Shown here piece by piece: positions 23,416 to 35,520 of a stretch of 64,000 nucleotides of DNA. A program made the translations under genes and the position numbers. Origin of the DNA: Isoetes taiwanensis (lineage: Eukaryota > Streptophyta > Lycopodiopsida > Isoetales > Isoetaceae); NCBI GenBank assembly GCA_021234155.1, contig JAJEKV010000488.1, positions 62,001-126,000 of the forward strand, read 5' to 3'. Numbering within the stretch: the stretch's first letter is position 1; each line of letters starts with the position of its first letter. The notes below the pieces were generated by a model. It saw only the letters and a list, made by a program, of their open reading frames with translations, was not told the DNA's origin and ran no database searches.

Positions 23416-23543
23416 CTGAGTAGAGATTGCATTCAGCCATGCATCAAATGCAGATCCATCCTACTAGAATAGCTTGGCAAACCAATTGGCTGATTCAGAG
23501 ACCAAATTTTCTTCATTTTGATTTTTGCCTTCCACGTCCTGTG
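23416..23543 (-). pseudogene. Broken exon with intact splice sites, upstream of the ePHD relic
   Basis: The minus strand reads ESANWFAKLF, two stops, then DGSAFDAWLNAISTQ, followed by a CAG|gtagat donor. A ctctag acceptor lies 128 bases upstream. The composition and splice sites look like a real exon that has decayed. I do not recognise the protein. It may be part of the same dead gene as the ePHD relic, being on the same strand and about 0.7 kb upstream, but nothing proves that. A further exon-like piece reading [12 protein letters not shown] lies near 23,050-23,110. Confidence 0.35.
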
Positions 23544-23559
23544 CTAGAGATACATTAGA

Positions 23560-25480
23560 TAGAACCAGAGATAAATTAGATAGTACCAATACATTAGATA
23601 CAGCCATGTTGTGCTAGTAAATAGGAATGTAGTACAGATTAACCTAGAATGTTGTTGCTACCTTGTGCAAGCGCCACTATACCTTGCAATACTTAGACTT
23701 ATCTGATCATTTACCAAGACGAAGTAATCTTGACTTTTAACTATGAGATCTAATGTTCAAGAGAGCAGAAACAGAAACAGTTAGAATACTACAAACGATT
23801 AAACTATAAAGATTTGGAGCATAGTCTTTAATGAAAAAGCATGCAATAATATACAAGAACAACATTATAAGCATAGTTTTAGGAACAACATCTCTTACCT
23901 GGTTGCCATAAGTTAGAAAGGGCAGGAAACACAAATTTAGAACATACCATCTTGTATGTAAAGAATATTAAACACAACAATTTTTATCCTTGTAGAAAAT
24001 CTATATGATAATCTTTAAACATTGGCATACAATTTTTGCAAAAAACATAACATAGGTTTACAACACCAGCTTCATGGAGAGGCTGTGGCTTTTAAAACCA
24101 ACTTCTTTTACCCTAAGTAAACATTTGTGTCTGTGTCTGTAGTCTTCAAAGCATGTTCAGTCCGAAATCAACATATCATTATCATTCCAAGGCATGTCCA
24201 ACAAGGATAGAAGGCTATCTTGCAACTAGAGGAAATGATAATATGAGTCTTTTGGTTCTAGAAAATCTAAGTTATCTGTTTTGTCAAACTGAACCCGCCT
24301 AAAAAATATGCAACGGAAGGAGGTAAAGTACTTGTTTTGGAGTCTAGGTTGCGCGCCTCTCATCGCCTGAAGCCGCTTGCTTTGATCGATGCTCCATCTA
24401 GAGCTTCTCTCAAGCGTCGGAGGAAGGAAAAATAGTGGACGAATGAAGGTCCAAGAGTGGACGAAAAAGGGAAAAATTACTGGCGGATAACGGGCATTGA
24501 AAAGTCGTAGAATTGTAATTCGACGGAGGAGGGTCACCCTCCCCTATTTTATTTTTGGCTTAGGTTTTTGGAAGGTCAAAAGTTCGGGGATCAAAATTCA
24601 AAATACTCTTGGTTAGCAAACCTACATATTTTGGTTTTCCAATGCAAACTATCTCAAGAAAATTTGGTTTCCAACCTCTTCTATAATAACGAGTACTAGA
24701 CCATGTCTCAAATATATCACCTCAATTGATGTCCTTCCTTAATGTCCTGGGCCTCCTCGTTTAGGCCCAGGATTTAATCTGGACCGTAGATGGTAGGAGT
24801 GCTATATCCAATGGCAATCCTTGGGACGGATCATTATCTGCAATAAAATTGTTATCGCCATAACAGTCTGACAACAAGTACGTTATAGTCATAACATCCA
24901 TAACTATTGACATGTGTCCAGGCCATTAATGTCTTCTTTTGTATGCCATTGCCATGGCTTCCAACGTTGCGCCATAGCTGGAGCTTCAAGCTCCCCTTCT
25001 GCAGGTCCTGATGTGGCGATCACGCTGTTTTCTGCAAAATCTGAAGACGCCATGGGCTTAGCCCCATTTTTCTCTTGCTTTTGCACCATTTGGTGTACAG
25101 GTTTATTGGCAGTTTCCAGTGTGTCTCCTCCAACCCCGTCAATGGAGATGCTGAATACAAAGTTCTGTTGCTTTGGAGTTTCTGGCCGAGTTGCTATCAG
25201 ACCTTTCACTTCAATGGTGTGTTTTTCCACGGTGAGTTGCAAAAGCTTTTTGACCCCAAATGTTTGATTAACGACCCTCCTTCTAGGATTAGATGTGAGC
25301 AACTATTCCGCACTAAATGTTCGGAGAAGAGCTATGTGAATCACTTCCCACACCCATATCCAAACACTTTTCCATTGTGGTCGAGGGACCTGAAGATGCC
25401 ACCTATTAGATGGAGGCGGGGATCTCGTAATGCAAAAGCAATTTATACACGTAAGACACAAACCCCTACGGCTGGATATC
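23560..25480. other. No gene recognised
   Basis: AT-rich with scattered short frames. A minus frame at 24904-25302 (132 codons) overlaps a plus frame at 25075-25608 and shows no motif. It lies on the downstream side of the L1-type LINE and may be its 3' part or the target site. Confidence 0.35.
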
Positions 25481-25499
25481 CCGATGGCAACCCCATACG

Positions 25500-27534
25500 A
25501 TTACCTCAATCTATGGACCGTAATCCCGTGGGCAACAATGCAAAGCAATATGATTCCGATTACTCTTCCATCGTACAACAAGAACTTTGTTCTAAATGCT
25601 TCCCATGACATGAGATGACCAGACTCATACCAAGCTGCAATAGTGCTGATACCAGCTGCTACCCATCGCCGTTGTGTCTTTGGATGAACAACCACACTTA
25701 GAGGCACATTCTCTGGAGTGTCCTGCAAAGGAATCCACCAGCATGGAGTGGACAACTGAAGACATGCCTCAGGATTAATATGGAAAAGAGACCTGACAGT
25801 GTCCCAAGCAGCAAGCAACCCCTTTAGAAAGGGAGAAGCATTAGGATACGGATGCATATGATAAAGCAAAGCCCAAGGAAGGAGGGGCTTAATGGTGGCC
25901 TTATGAAATGGGAGACAATGCTGAATCGACTGCACCAACAACCTCGAGCCGGAGAATCATCCTTACCAATGAAAATCCTCCAAATGAACTTTGATATCAT
26001 CACCTTGCTTTGAGGTGAAAAATCTAACATACCAAGACCACCGGTGCCTTTAGGTCTAATGCATTTCGCCCAAGCTACCTTGACCACCGCCCTAACTCAT
26101 TTCCACCCCAAATAAAATTTCGACAACACGCGACAATCTCCTCCATCTTACATCTGGGAGCTAATAGAGCAGACGCCATGTAGACATGAATATTACTAAG
26201 AACACATTTAGCCACGGTGATTCTATCGGGCATGGACGGTTTAGTCGTATTCCACCAAAACAAGTGCTTTTGCAACCCACTAATGATTTCATCCCAAGCA
26301 TCCAAGCGTAGACGTGAATTCCAACCGGGATACCAAGCAACTTTGTGGTATTGCCATGAAGAATCTTCCATGGATAGTCCAAAATACGGGAGGGATGGAC
26401 TGGTCCAACGCCCACAAAGCCGCATACATTTTTGCCACCCTACAAGAACTCTCGATGCTAAGGAGAATGTGTCTAATAATAGCTTAGCATTACGAAGATT
26501 CTCGGCCTCAAGCAATTAGGAACAAAAAGTGTCATCGGCATATTGGTTACATACCTCTTGAGAACCATCGTATCCATTGGGAGGCCTTGAATAACGCCAT
26601 CTTGGGCAGCCACGAGAAGAGCTGGGACAATACTTCTCGCCACAATTGTGAAAAGCAAGGGTGCTAAGGGACAACCTTGTCAATTCCTCTACCCACTACA
26701 AAAATATCCGATGGCTCATACCGAAAAGGACGAAGAGATGGCTGATGTATGGAGCTTCATGACATTCCTTGTGAATGACTCCCCCAAACCCAAGTGCAAG
26801 AAGACACTTCTCCAAGAAGCCCCAAGCAACACTATCGTAAGCTTTAGCAAAATCAAGCTTAAGATACATCGCTTCTATGACCCTCAGAATCGGGCCCAAT
26901 ATATTCCTTCATATGCGGCAACCCACGTTGTTGAGAATACAACGCACGAGGGGAGAAAGCCGCATTGTGTTGACGCAGATAGCGGCCACCAAGATGTCTC
27001 TGGACTCTTTCTCGCCAATGTCTTAGCAAAGATCTTGTACATAATGAGGAAAGCAATGTAATAGGTCGCCAATCAAATAGTCTTGGGTTCCTTGCTCTTT
27101 GGAATGAGAGAGATACAACCTCAGATTCAAAATCTTATCAAGACTCCTAAATCTCCAAACTCACAAAAGGCATCATATATGTCATCCTCCAACCAGCCCC
27201 AAAGACTTTGGAAAGAATTCAATAGGAAAGCCATCAAGACAGGGCATTTGTCCCTTTTCAAGTGAGCCACAAATGCTTTTAAGTCCTCCTTCACAATATT
27301 AGACTCAAGAAGCAACCTACGCTCTTGAAACAATGTGACGACCTTAGTCAACACGCCAATTGCATATCCTCGAAAGGGCAATGGGTGTCGTGCAAAGAAT
27401 GAAGAAAAGTGATGATGAAGATATCGCTTAAGATTCACCGGTCGGAGATAAGAGTGCCATCTGGCAACACCAAAGAATGTATAGAAGTGGCGAGTTTCCT
27501 TCTTCTTGCAGCCGCAAAAAAGAACCGGGTACAT
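25500..27534 (-). mobile_element. Decayed L1-type LINE, reverse transcriptase and C-terminal part
   Basis: Minus-strand blocks occur in the correct order but in several frames. They are LKRDKCP...FLLNSFQSLWGW (about 27,160-27,260), TYYIAFLIMYKIFAKTLARK (about 27,010-27,065), LKLDFAKAYDSVAWGFLEKC (about 26,800-26,860, with the first catalytic Asp), a divergent palm segment and thumb (26075-26515), and the L1-typical RPKGTGGLGMLDF (about 26,000-26,060) with a Trp-rich tail (25501-25941). At least five frame changes or stops separate them. No endonuclease was found upstream, so the copy is probably 5'-truncated. Confidence 0.8.
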
Positions 27535-28149
27535 CTATCTATGTTGTTTTTGTGTTTTCTTGCACTAGAAGTTGAATGATTTTCTAGAATATGCACTGCA
27601 TAATGATTCTTTTATTTTTTCTTCTAGCCTGTGCTTTCCTCAAGATCTGTGTTTCAAATGCAAACCTTGTCCCATTGTTTGGTTTTCATATGCAAACCAA
27701 CCTTTAAACTTTTGTTGTCCCTGCATCCCAATCCACCCAATTGGATGGGTAAAATATTCTATTTATACTGTTGGATGTACCGTTTTCTTGGTACAAATGG
27801 GAAATCCACTCTCCCCGTTATGTAATGTTAGTCGGTGGTTGGCTTGCTGTTGATGGTCATGAGGCAGGTAAGCTAGTGACCTTTGGACTATGGTGACCTT
27901 GTTTTGGCTATAGCTTGGTTTGGCTATGGTGGGTCAATTTTAACCGCCCCTCGCCGAGAAACTTCACAGAGGTAAGATCATCGGTTTGATAACAAATGCC
28001 GCGAACGAATTAGGAAATGTGAAAAATAACTTCATGTGCAACTGGATACTATCTCAAAGAGATTTGGAAGGAAATGTAGAAGTTTGATTGGTTTGACACA
28101 ATATGAGAAATAGTTTGAATGATGCTATTGAGACATATGCTCAGGGATT

Positions 28150-28720
28150 ACCATCTTGCTTGACATTGCAATCTGAAGATGGATACAAACCTTTGGAAGG
28201 CAAACTTGATATTGTTTGCGAGCTCTTGGAGTCTAATGCAAAAAGGCCGTATTGGTTTCTGGGTTGTCTGGAATTGAAAAATCCTCTTTGGCTCATTATG
28301 TTGCTACTAATCATTTTCCCAAGAGATCCTCCAATGGTGCAGTCAAACTGTTACTTGGATACGGCTACAACAGAAAGGTTGTACAAAATATAGATAAATA
28401 CTATAATATTTTATCTATCAACCTTTCCATTTTACAACTATGCGAATTCCCTATAAAGATAACCCTGCAGGGCATTGGTCTGCAAAGTTTATGTCATATG
28501 TTGCAAGAGATATTGAGGAAGAATACCTGGTGATCCTTGATGATGTCTGATCCAGTAGGTTTATCAAGTTTCTTGGGAATGATTGTAAGTTTTTGGTTAC
28601 GACTAGAATTCCTTCAATAATGAGGAGAACTGCAGATAAGGTGGAGATTGTTAAAGATGACACAAAGCATGTGGGGAAGGCTATCCTTCAGTTTCATAAT
28701 CATATGGATAATCTTCCAGT
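28150..28720 (+). pseudogene. NB-ARC (NLR resistance-gene) relic
   Basis: The plus strand gives VSGLSGIEKSSLAHYVA, a P-loop version of the NB-ARC nucleotide-binding motif. It is followed by a frame change and then EEYLVILDDV (kinase-2), a TGA, and CKFLVTTR (RNBS-B). The spacing fits an NB-ARC domain of a plant intracellular immune receptor. The stop directly after kinase-2 and the frame change between the P-loop and kinase-2 mark it as dead. No TIR, coiled-coil or leucine-rich repeat region was identified around it. Confidence 0.7.
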
Positions 28721-30159
28721 AGGTGGATTCACGCTATAGTGGATCAGCTTTGGTATCCCCCATGTTCCCTCCAAATAGCTTAAAAGTATATCTTGTATTT
28801 GTTGTTTAAGAAATGCATTTGTGGTTTGAGAAATTATATAATATTGATTGCATTGACGCCTTTTCCAGTAACTAATGTGTAATTCTAATAATAACCAACC
28901 ACTTCTTTAATGCTGGGGGAAATCCTTTCAAACATTCAAACCGTGGAGACATGTAGAGGGAGTTTGTTCCTCATTCTTTTGCTCAGTCATATTTTGGTAC
29001 GTCTATTGTATGAAGGAGCTTTGTGAAAAATGAAGAAGAAAGATGTATTCTTAGATTTGGCAGATGAAGAAATCCAGAATGAAGTTCCATTTTTTAGGGT
29101 CAGTTTGAGATCATTTTTAAAATAAATTCAATTTGGGGAAGTTTTAGACCGTGGTTTAGAACATGCAACTATTTCTAGTGTTAATCTTGAGAATGCAGAT
29201 GATGATAAGACAATCGGTCTTGATTCTAGTATTGTGACCAATACCAAAAAGAATATCAAAAAGAGGAAAAAAGATAAGATAAGAGATAACATAGACAGAA
29301 CGTCTCAAGAAGCAAAGGCAGAGAAAGAGACAAAAAGAAGCTAATGAGGCATTGGTGAAGTGTGGAGGTCAAGATGGATTGGATAGAAGTGATGCAACAA
29401 AAAGAAGAGTAGTGTTAAACACTGTCAATTCATTCTTGAGGCAAACAAAAACAATAAATCTCCAGATTAAACGAGAAATTTTGATTGATGTACTAGAACA
29501 TAAAGCTATGGAAGAGACAGTTGGGGACCTCTTGAAAAATTTGGAAGCAAAAACAACCATAATAAATAATATTAGAAATTTAATTAAAATCATGAAGCAA
29601 TCAACTAGTCTAAGATTGTATGGCTGCTAAAAAATCTTGTTTAGCAATGGCAATAGGCAATGAACAGAGAAGCGGCTACAGAAAAATAAAAAAAAGTCCG
29701 GCTACAAAAAAATGAGAAAAGTCCTTGATGTTCATCCAAGAAATTTGACTGCAGCAAAGAGAAATAAATTTGAGATAAATTGCAATTTAGAAAAATTGGT
29801 GTACTATAGAAGGGGAAGAAGATGTGATTCCATTTCTGATTCTGTCATGCTCTTGTACAAGATTTTTGGATTTTTAATAATAGGGTCTCTCCAAACACAA
29901 AGGATGAAATCTAAGAGACTTGAAAGAAATATCACTCGAGCCTTTTTCTTAACAAAAAAAAATTACACTGCTTGTGGAGAGGCTATCAAAATCCAGAGGT
30001 TGGGGGAAGAGCATGCTACGCGTTACTTAGAGCAAAGCCAAGTTAGTTACTACTCTATCTATTGTTTAAGCTTGTTTGATTATAGTTTTCTTTAGATTCT
30101 TTGTAACAGATTATAGATTGTATGTTGTAAATAGTATATTATAGTTTTAGATCCAAGAT

Positions 30160-30545
30160 GGATTGCATTATGGTTGTAGATTGTGGTTTTAGATTACATT
30201 GTGGTTTCAATTCCATTGGCTTTGGATTGCATTAGGTAGATTAGATCGTGGTTCAAGTTATATTGTGATTCGTTGCATTGTGGTTCAAACTTGGTTGTGG
30301 TTGTGGATTACATTGTGGTTCTAGATTATGGTTTCGATTGGATTGTGGTTTTGGATTGGAATGTGGTTTTTGGTTTCAATTTGGTTGTAGTTGTGACTGT
30401 GGATTACATTTGGGATCTAGATTATGGTCCGATGGATTGTGGTTTTTGGTTAGATTGTTGTTTTAAGGTTTCTAACGAATAGTATTTTGTTTTGTGGTTT
30501 GGAATTTCATTATTATGGTTTGAGGTTCAGGTTTGTAGTTTGGGG
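30160..30545 (+). repeat. T/G-rich, C-poor degenerate repeat (ATTGTGGTT family)
   Basis: The words attgtggttt, gattgtggt and ggttgtggt recur at irregular intervals of 10-30 bases. The plus strand is almost free of C. It lies inside the decayed transposon between two of its coding pieces and is probably a later expansion or intron. Confidence 0.7.
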
Positions 30546-31718
30546 TTTTCATTTTGAGATCTATATTTATATATTCAACAATAAGATTGATAATAAACTA
30601 TTGTTTCGTTGTTCGCAGATGCAACTCTATAAAGCTTTCAAAACAAAACATCCAAATGTCAAAGTTGGAGCTTCAGCTTTTTAAAATTTCAAGATGTGGC
30701 TTGTTGTGAAGCTAGCAGAGTATAACACTTGTTGTTGCATATACCATGTCAGGTTACAAATGCTATTGGATGGTTTAACTAAATTCGGGAAGAAACACTC
30801 AAAGTCGTATACTTGTGAGTGCAAGATTTTTACAGACATCAGTTATCTTTAGAAATATATTGTTTGCCAGAAGGGTGAGATTGATGAATTCTATAGTAAG
30901 AATTGCCTTGACGATACTTGTGCTGAATGTGAGATAAAGAAGTTTGCAATCTGCCCCCAAGGAATTAGAGAGTGAGGAGGTTGTGAAATGGGAGTACATT
31001 GACTATGAACATGGAGCCGTGGATAAACGTGGAAAGTCTAAGGAAGTTTTAAAATACCAATACAAAGAGACCACGCCAGCACTACTAATAAGCAAACTCA
31101 AAGATAGGTTGGAAAGTTTCCCCCTCCACAATTTCAAATACAAATGACAAGATAAACAGTTTCGTGAAATGCTCGATAATCTCCCTTCAGATTTCATAGT
31201 GGCAATGGTGGATGTTGTAGAAAATTACGCATTGAAAGAGTTAACCCAGGTGCAATCTCAATATTGGACAAGCGTGCAAGTGAACATTCTTGTCCACATT
31301 ACTTATCAAGTGGCTGAGAATAGTGAAATGATAACAGAAACATATTATTACATATCAGATGACCATAAACATGATACCTTATTCGTGCAACATTGGTTTA
31401 ATATGCACTTCAATTATATGGAAGAGCAGGGACTGAAACCATATAGGCACTAGATTTTTTCTGATGGTCCTGCATCAAAATTCAAAGCTGCAAGGACATT
31501 TTATTTTACTGCTAGATACTCATATCAGACTCTAATTCATATGATGTGGAATCACCTTGGTTCAAATTATGGAAAGGGAGAACATGATGGCAAGGTTGTT
31601 GAATTGAAAGGATGGATCAGAATAATCCAACTCCCTATATGACACTAAGATAGAGAATGCACATGATATTGTGGAGGCTGCCAAGGAGTTATTTTCTGGT
31701 ACAGTTTCTTTCAAGAAG

Positions 31719-31750
<32 letters not shown>
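31719..31750 (+). repeat. 32-base A homopolymer
   Basis: An uninterrupted run of A follows tcaagaag inside the transposon coding region. In the local frame it would encode poly-Lys. It may come from slippage in a Lys-rich codon run or from the tail of a retroposed insert. Its exact length is also error-prone in assemblies. Confidence 0.95.
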
Positions 31751-31752
<2 letters not shown>

Positions 31753-32439
31753 TATTAAAATTTTTTTTGGGAAGTTAAAGCAGGATAAGTGGATAGGCGT
31801 AAGGAATGGAGAGCACATATGGTGAAAGATACCCAAAAAATTCATAGTGTATGCGCATTCAGCTTGGGATCAACAACTCAATTATAGGTTCGAAGATTCT
31901 CATGCTTTTGTAGTTTCTGTTTAGATGAACATTGGGATAGATGCGAGAATACGACATATGTGAATAATTAGGAATTGGTGGAAATTGAACCTGGTTCTTC
32001 ATCTATTTGTGATACAGTGGAGGCTAGGAAGTTACAAAGGCCCTTATATTCAGGTGTTAATATCGCTGACCGGGTCGAATATGGAGATTACTTTGCAATG
32101 ACAGCACCAAAAAAAAACCCTGGAGGGGATGACTTTTGGTTGCTTGCATGTACAAGGGAGAAGTATGTAGTGGAAAAGACTTCAAAGATAATGGAACATG
32201 GTTCTTAAAAGGTGAAAGTATATTAGAAGGAACTTACTTAAAAAAAAAAAAAGCAAGTTCAAAGAGAGGTTATGAATTATGATCAAGGAGGAGCTACAAA
32301 GGTTTACCCTGCACAAGTGTGTGGTGTTAGAATCCAGCTAATAAAAGGAAATTATACTATCAAAGGACATCCTATATTTCACCTTCTAGATCCTAAAGAT
32401 GAAGAATAGATCAGAGCCAACTTACCACCTATATTGTCA

Positions 32440-32507
32440 GACGATGATGACGATGATGATGATGATGATGATGACGACGACGACGACGACGACGATGACG
32501 ACGATGA
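32440..32507 (+). repeat. GAT/GAC microsatellite encoding an Asp run
   Basis: About 22 consecutive GAT or GAC codons, followed by GAG and TGA, form the acidic end of the transposon frame. The mixture of GAT and GAC with no other codon suggests protein-level constraint in the past combined with slippage. Confidence 0.9.
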
Positions 32508-32511
32508 GTGA

Positions 32512-34790
32512 ACATATGTTGTTTGCCCCCTTGGAATAGTAAGTCCCCTCTGGCCTAATCGATTTGGGCCAGGTGGCTCTTATTAGCTAATTAATATTAT
32601 CAATTAGCTTAATGAGGTTAATTAGATTAACTAATCTATAATTGTTTAGTATAGCTAACATAAACCACTTTTAATGTTAACCCATAATCCCCCTTTATAG
32701 ACCCAACATACCTGGTGACGTGTCACAGTGGTTATACGCATATCATATAAATACGTGGAACGTCATAATGAGATGGTAAGATGGATAGATAGAGGTTATG
32801 AAAAGCAATGTGGAATAGTCATATGAAAAAAGAGCCAAGAGTACAATTCAGATAAATATGGTTCAGTAATAAAAGGAATAATAGAAAAGGCAATAAGATA
32901 AAAGCCCTTCATGTATTAAAAATAAAGCACATAATGGAATATCACAGTCTTTGAGCAATACAGTGGTATCTTATCTGAGAAATGATAGATTAATATCTCT
33001 GAATCCTCAGCAAATGAATATCATTTTCAATATATTGGATGGAAGTCTTGTATATCCGAATAAAGCTTCAGTGATATCTGCAATATAAATGTATATATAT
33101 ACCAATTTCTAGTTCGGATCTATTGGAATAGAAACATATCCAATTCCATTCAACAAAATGTCACAAATCCTTTTGTTCCCTCCGCAATTGCATATGTTCT
33201 CCTACACCAATTTCGAAATTGAATCTTCTATTATGCTTGTAGAATTTATCCAGCTACATTCAACACAAGGTCACTAATCCTCCTATTCCCTCTGCAACTA
33301 GAATAATTCTGCAATGCTTTCGACCCTAAAATTTGTCTGAATGAATGCCCACAAACCTGTTTTGTTGCCTCCTTCTGTCGCTTCCAAAATCCCACTATTT
33401 TCCCCCTGCTTTGTCCCCTTGACATGCCGCAATCAGCTGCCTAAGATCCGTACCTTCTATTCCTGCCTCCAAGGCCATTCTGTGTGCCGGAGAACAATCC
33501 ACATTGGTTTTAGGTTAAGATAGAAACATCAACAATTTGTTTCGTCAACCAATATTGATACATTTTGACCCAATGTGGATCAATAGATGCCATGGATAAT
33601 TCAGTAGTATAAGTAACTTGTAGATGATGTCAAAGCCATATGTTCTGCAGCCATGTTTGCGAAAATAAAATGTGATAAGGTCGCTTGTTAACACCGGTAG
33701 ACTACTAGCTCATCCGCCAGCCCAAAATAATAACTTGTGTTGAAAGCATGTGTCTCAAAATTGCAAGGGGGCCCAAGGTCACCTTTCCAGAATAACCGGG
33801 CTTCAACCAAGAGAATGTGCATCATATTTCTGTAAGGTTGGTGGCTTAGAATAGTGGAATGTGCCAACTAATGTCTTCGCAACCTTGCTTAGCAAAAAAA
33901 TCAATATGTCAAAGACATATACTCTGCAACTTTGCTTCTTTGCCCATAAAAACTGTATGTGCTAATGCCGTACCTCGAAATCTTGATTACTCTGCATTTT
34001 CGTCGCCAAAGAAAAGGATGTCCCAATTGTCATATCTTAAAATCTACTTGCTCAAAACAGTGATACATTGCCGTATATGTGCTTGCTCACAAAAGAATAA
34101 ATGCTGCCATCTGTTTATTTGCTCAAAATAGTAAACGATCAAGGTCATATGCTTTGTTTGCAAATTGCCAGGATGAATATTAGTGTTTTAAGATGTTTTC
34201 GTGTGCTTTTCCTCAATACGAAGTCTTCCTTAAGTTAATATTTAAGTGATATCTTCCACGGACATGTCCCCATAAGGGTCTCGTACAGATTATCCTCCAT
34301 GTTGCAGTCTTTTACAAATGTGGCCACGAACTCATCCCATGATGAGGTCTTCGACAATGGTCTTCTACAAGTGCGCCTGCAGTTGAACTATAGGCCCATG
34401 ATGGATCTTCAAAGAATTCCTAGGTGATGTTTCCCCATAAGAGGTTTTCTCCAAGGTCTTCAATGGGGCATTCAGATGCAGTAAAAAAGTTGCCCAAAAT
34501 AATAAGTACTAAAGGTCAGTTGTAAATAAATTCAAGAGGATATTATGCTCGTTCTACCTTGTGATTTTGGATTTTTAAGAAGGCTATGCTTTTGTTGGCT
34601 AATGGGAAGGAAAGAGATAAAGATACTTGAAAAGCTATGGGGTATAGGCTTTTCTTAACTAAGAAAAATAAAACAAGAGGGTATAAAAAAAGAAGGTTGA
34701 AAAGGAAATATTAAGGGAAATGGGATCTACATGATCTGATATGTTAGGTTCTAAGGCCAACAAGTGGGATGTAACTTTTGCATAAAATGA
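32512..34790. other. No gene recognised
   Basis: AT-rich. From about 33,610 to 34,170 the words catatg(t/c)tctgca, tttgc and tgctca recur loosely every 50-70 bases, hinting at an old degenerate tandem array. The open frames are short and show no family. Confidence 0.35.
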
Positions 34791-35244
34791 ACACATAACT
34801 ACCATTAACATTAATTAACTTAAACTATTACATCCAAAATTTTTTAAATTAAAATGGTTGTAAACTCTGGTTTTGGTCCGGATGCATATTCATTCCATTG
34901 GCTTGGGGTTACTCCGAAAGCACCGAGAGCTATTGGATGAGCATATTTGCCCTTCATTCCTTGATCTGGACCGTACATAGCGATCCTCGATTTATTGGGG
35001 TATGATTGGAAAATTTTTGTATACTTTATTTTAAGGTTTGTAAAATACTATAAGGTTCGAGGAATGTACTTAATGGTGTTAATTTTGTACATGTATTGTA
35101 AGTTTTAGGGGGTTTCACTACCCTAATAGTATTTTGTTTTGTGGTGGATATGCACCCAAACCAAAGGGGGTTTCAGGGGGATTTTAATTTAAAAATATTG
35201 GATGTAATAGTTTAAGTTAATTAATGTTAATGATAGTTATGTGT
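34791..35244. mobile_element. Foldback (MITE-like) element with terminal inverted repeats
   Basis: The left end acacataactaccattaac and the following bases, to about 34,860, are the reverse complement of 35,175-35,244, which ends gatagttatgtgt. The arms are about 70 bp and nearly perfect, with a spacer of about 310 bp. Similar words (tggttgttatgtgttgg, cacccaaaccaaaggg) occur at 59.5-59.7 kb, so this is a family. No transposase frame is inside, and no target duplication was identified. Confidence 0.7.
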
Positions 35245-35520
35245 TGGTCGCTGTATTAAAAAAAACTTTAGGCCCGTCGGGCACTTAAAGAAACAAAGAG
35301 ATAGCAACATATCTTGTGAACTATAAAACCTCTATTTCTCACTCGTATCAAATGTGAATGTGATTTTTGTTGACAATAGCTAGACATGTTATCTGATTTA
35401 AAGGGCTGCAAAAACACAAAACCCTTATAATTAAGGCCTCAAAACATACTTGTAACTAAAAAATAAGGTCTTAAGATTGAGGCCCAAATATATTTGTAAC
35501 AAAAAATAAGGTCATGATTG

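Larger units (their letters stand above)
29350..32511 (+). mobile_element. Decayed DDE-like DNA transposon with SDG...FK / YGKGEHDG motifs
   Basis: A long plus-strand region has coding character but is interrupted by many stops. Pieces in order are KVLDVHPRNLTAAKRNKFE (29,715-29,775), MQLYKAFKTKHPNVKVG (30,619-30,670), a Cys-bearing segment (30,880-30,975), FVQHWFNMHFNYMEEQGL then FSDGPASKFKAARTFYFTARY (31,380-31,525), MMWNHLGSNYGKGEHDGK (31,540-31,595), SAWDQQLNYRFEDSHAFV (31,860-31,920), and an acidic Asp-rich end. SDG followed by HGKG..DG resembles the catalytic part of a transposase group that I know from unnamed plant and invertebrate proteins. I cannot give a superfamily. Terminal inverted repeats were not found. 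Confidence 0.5.
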
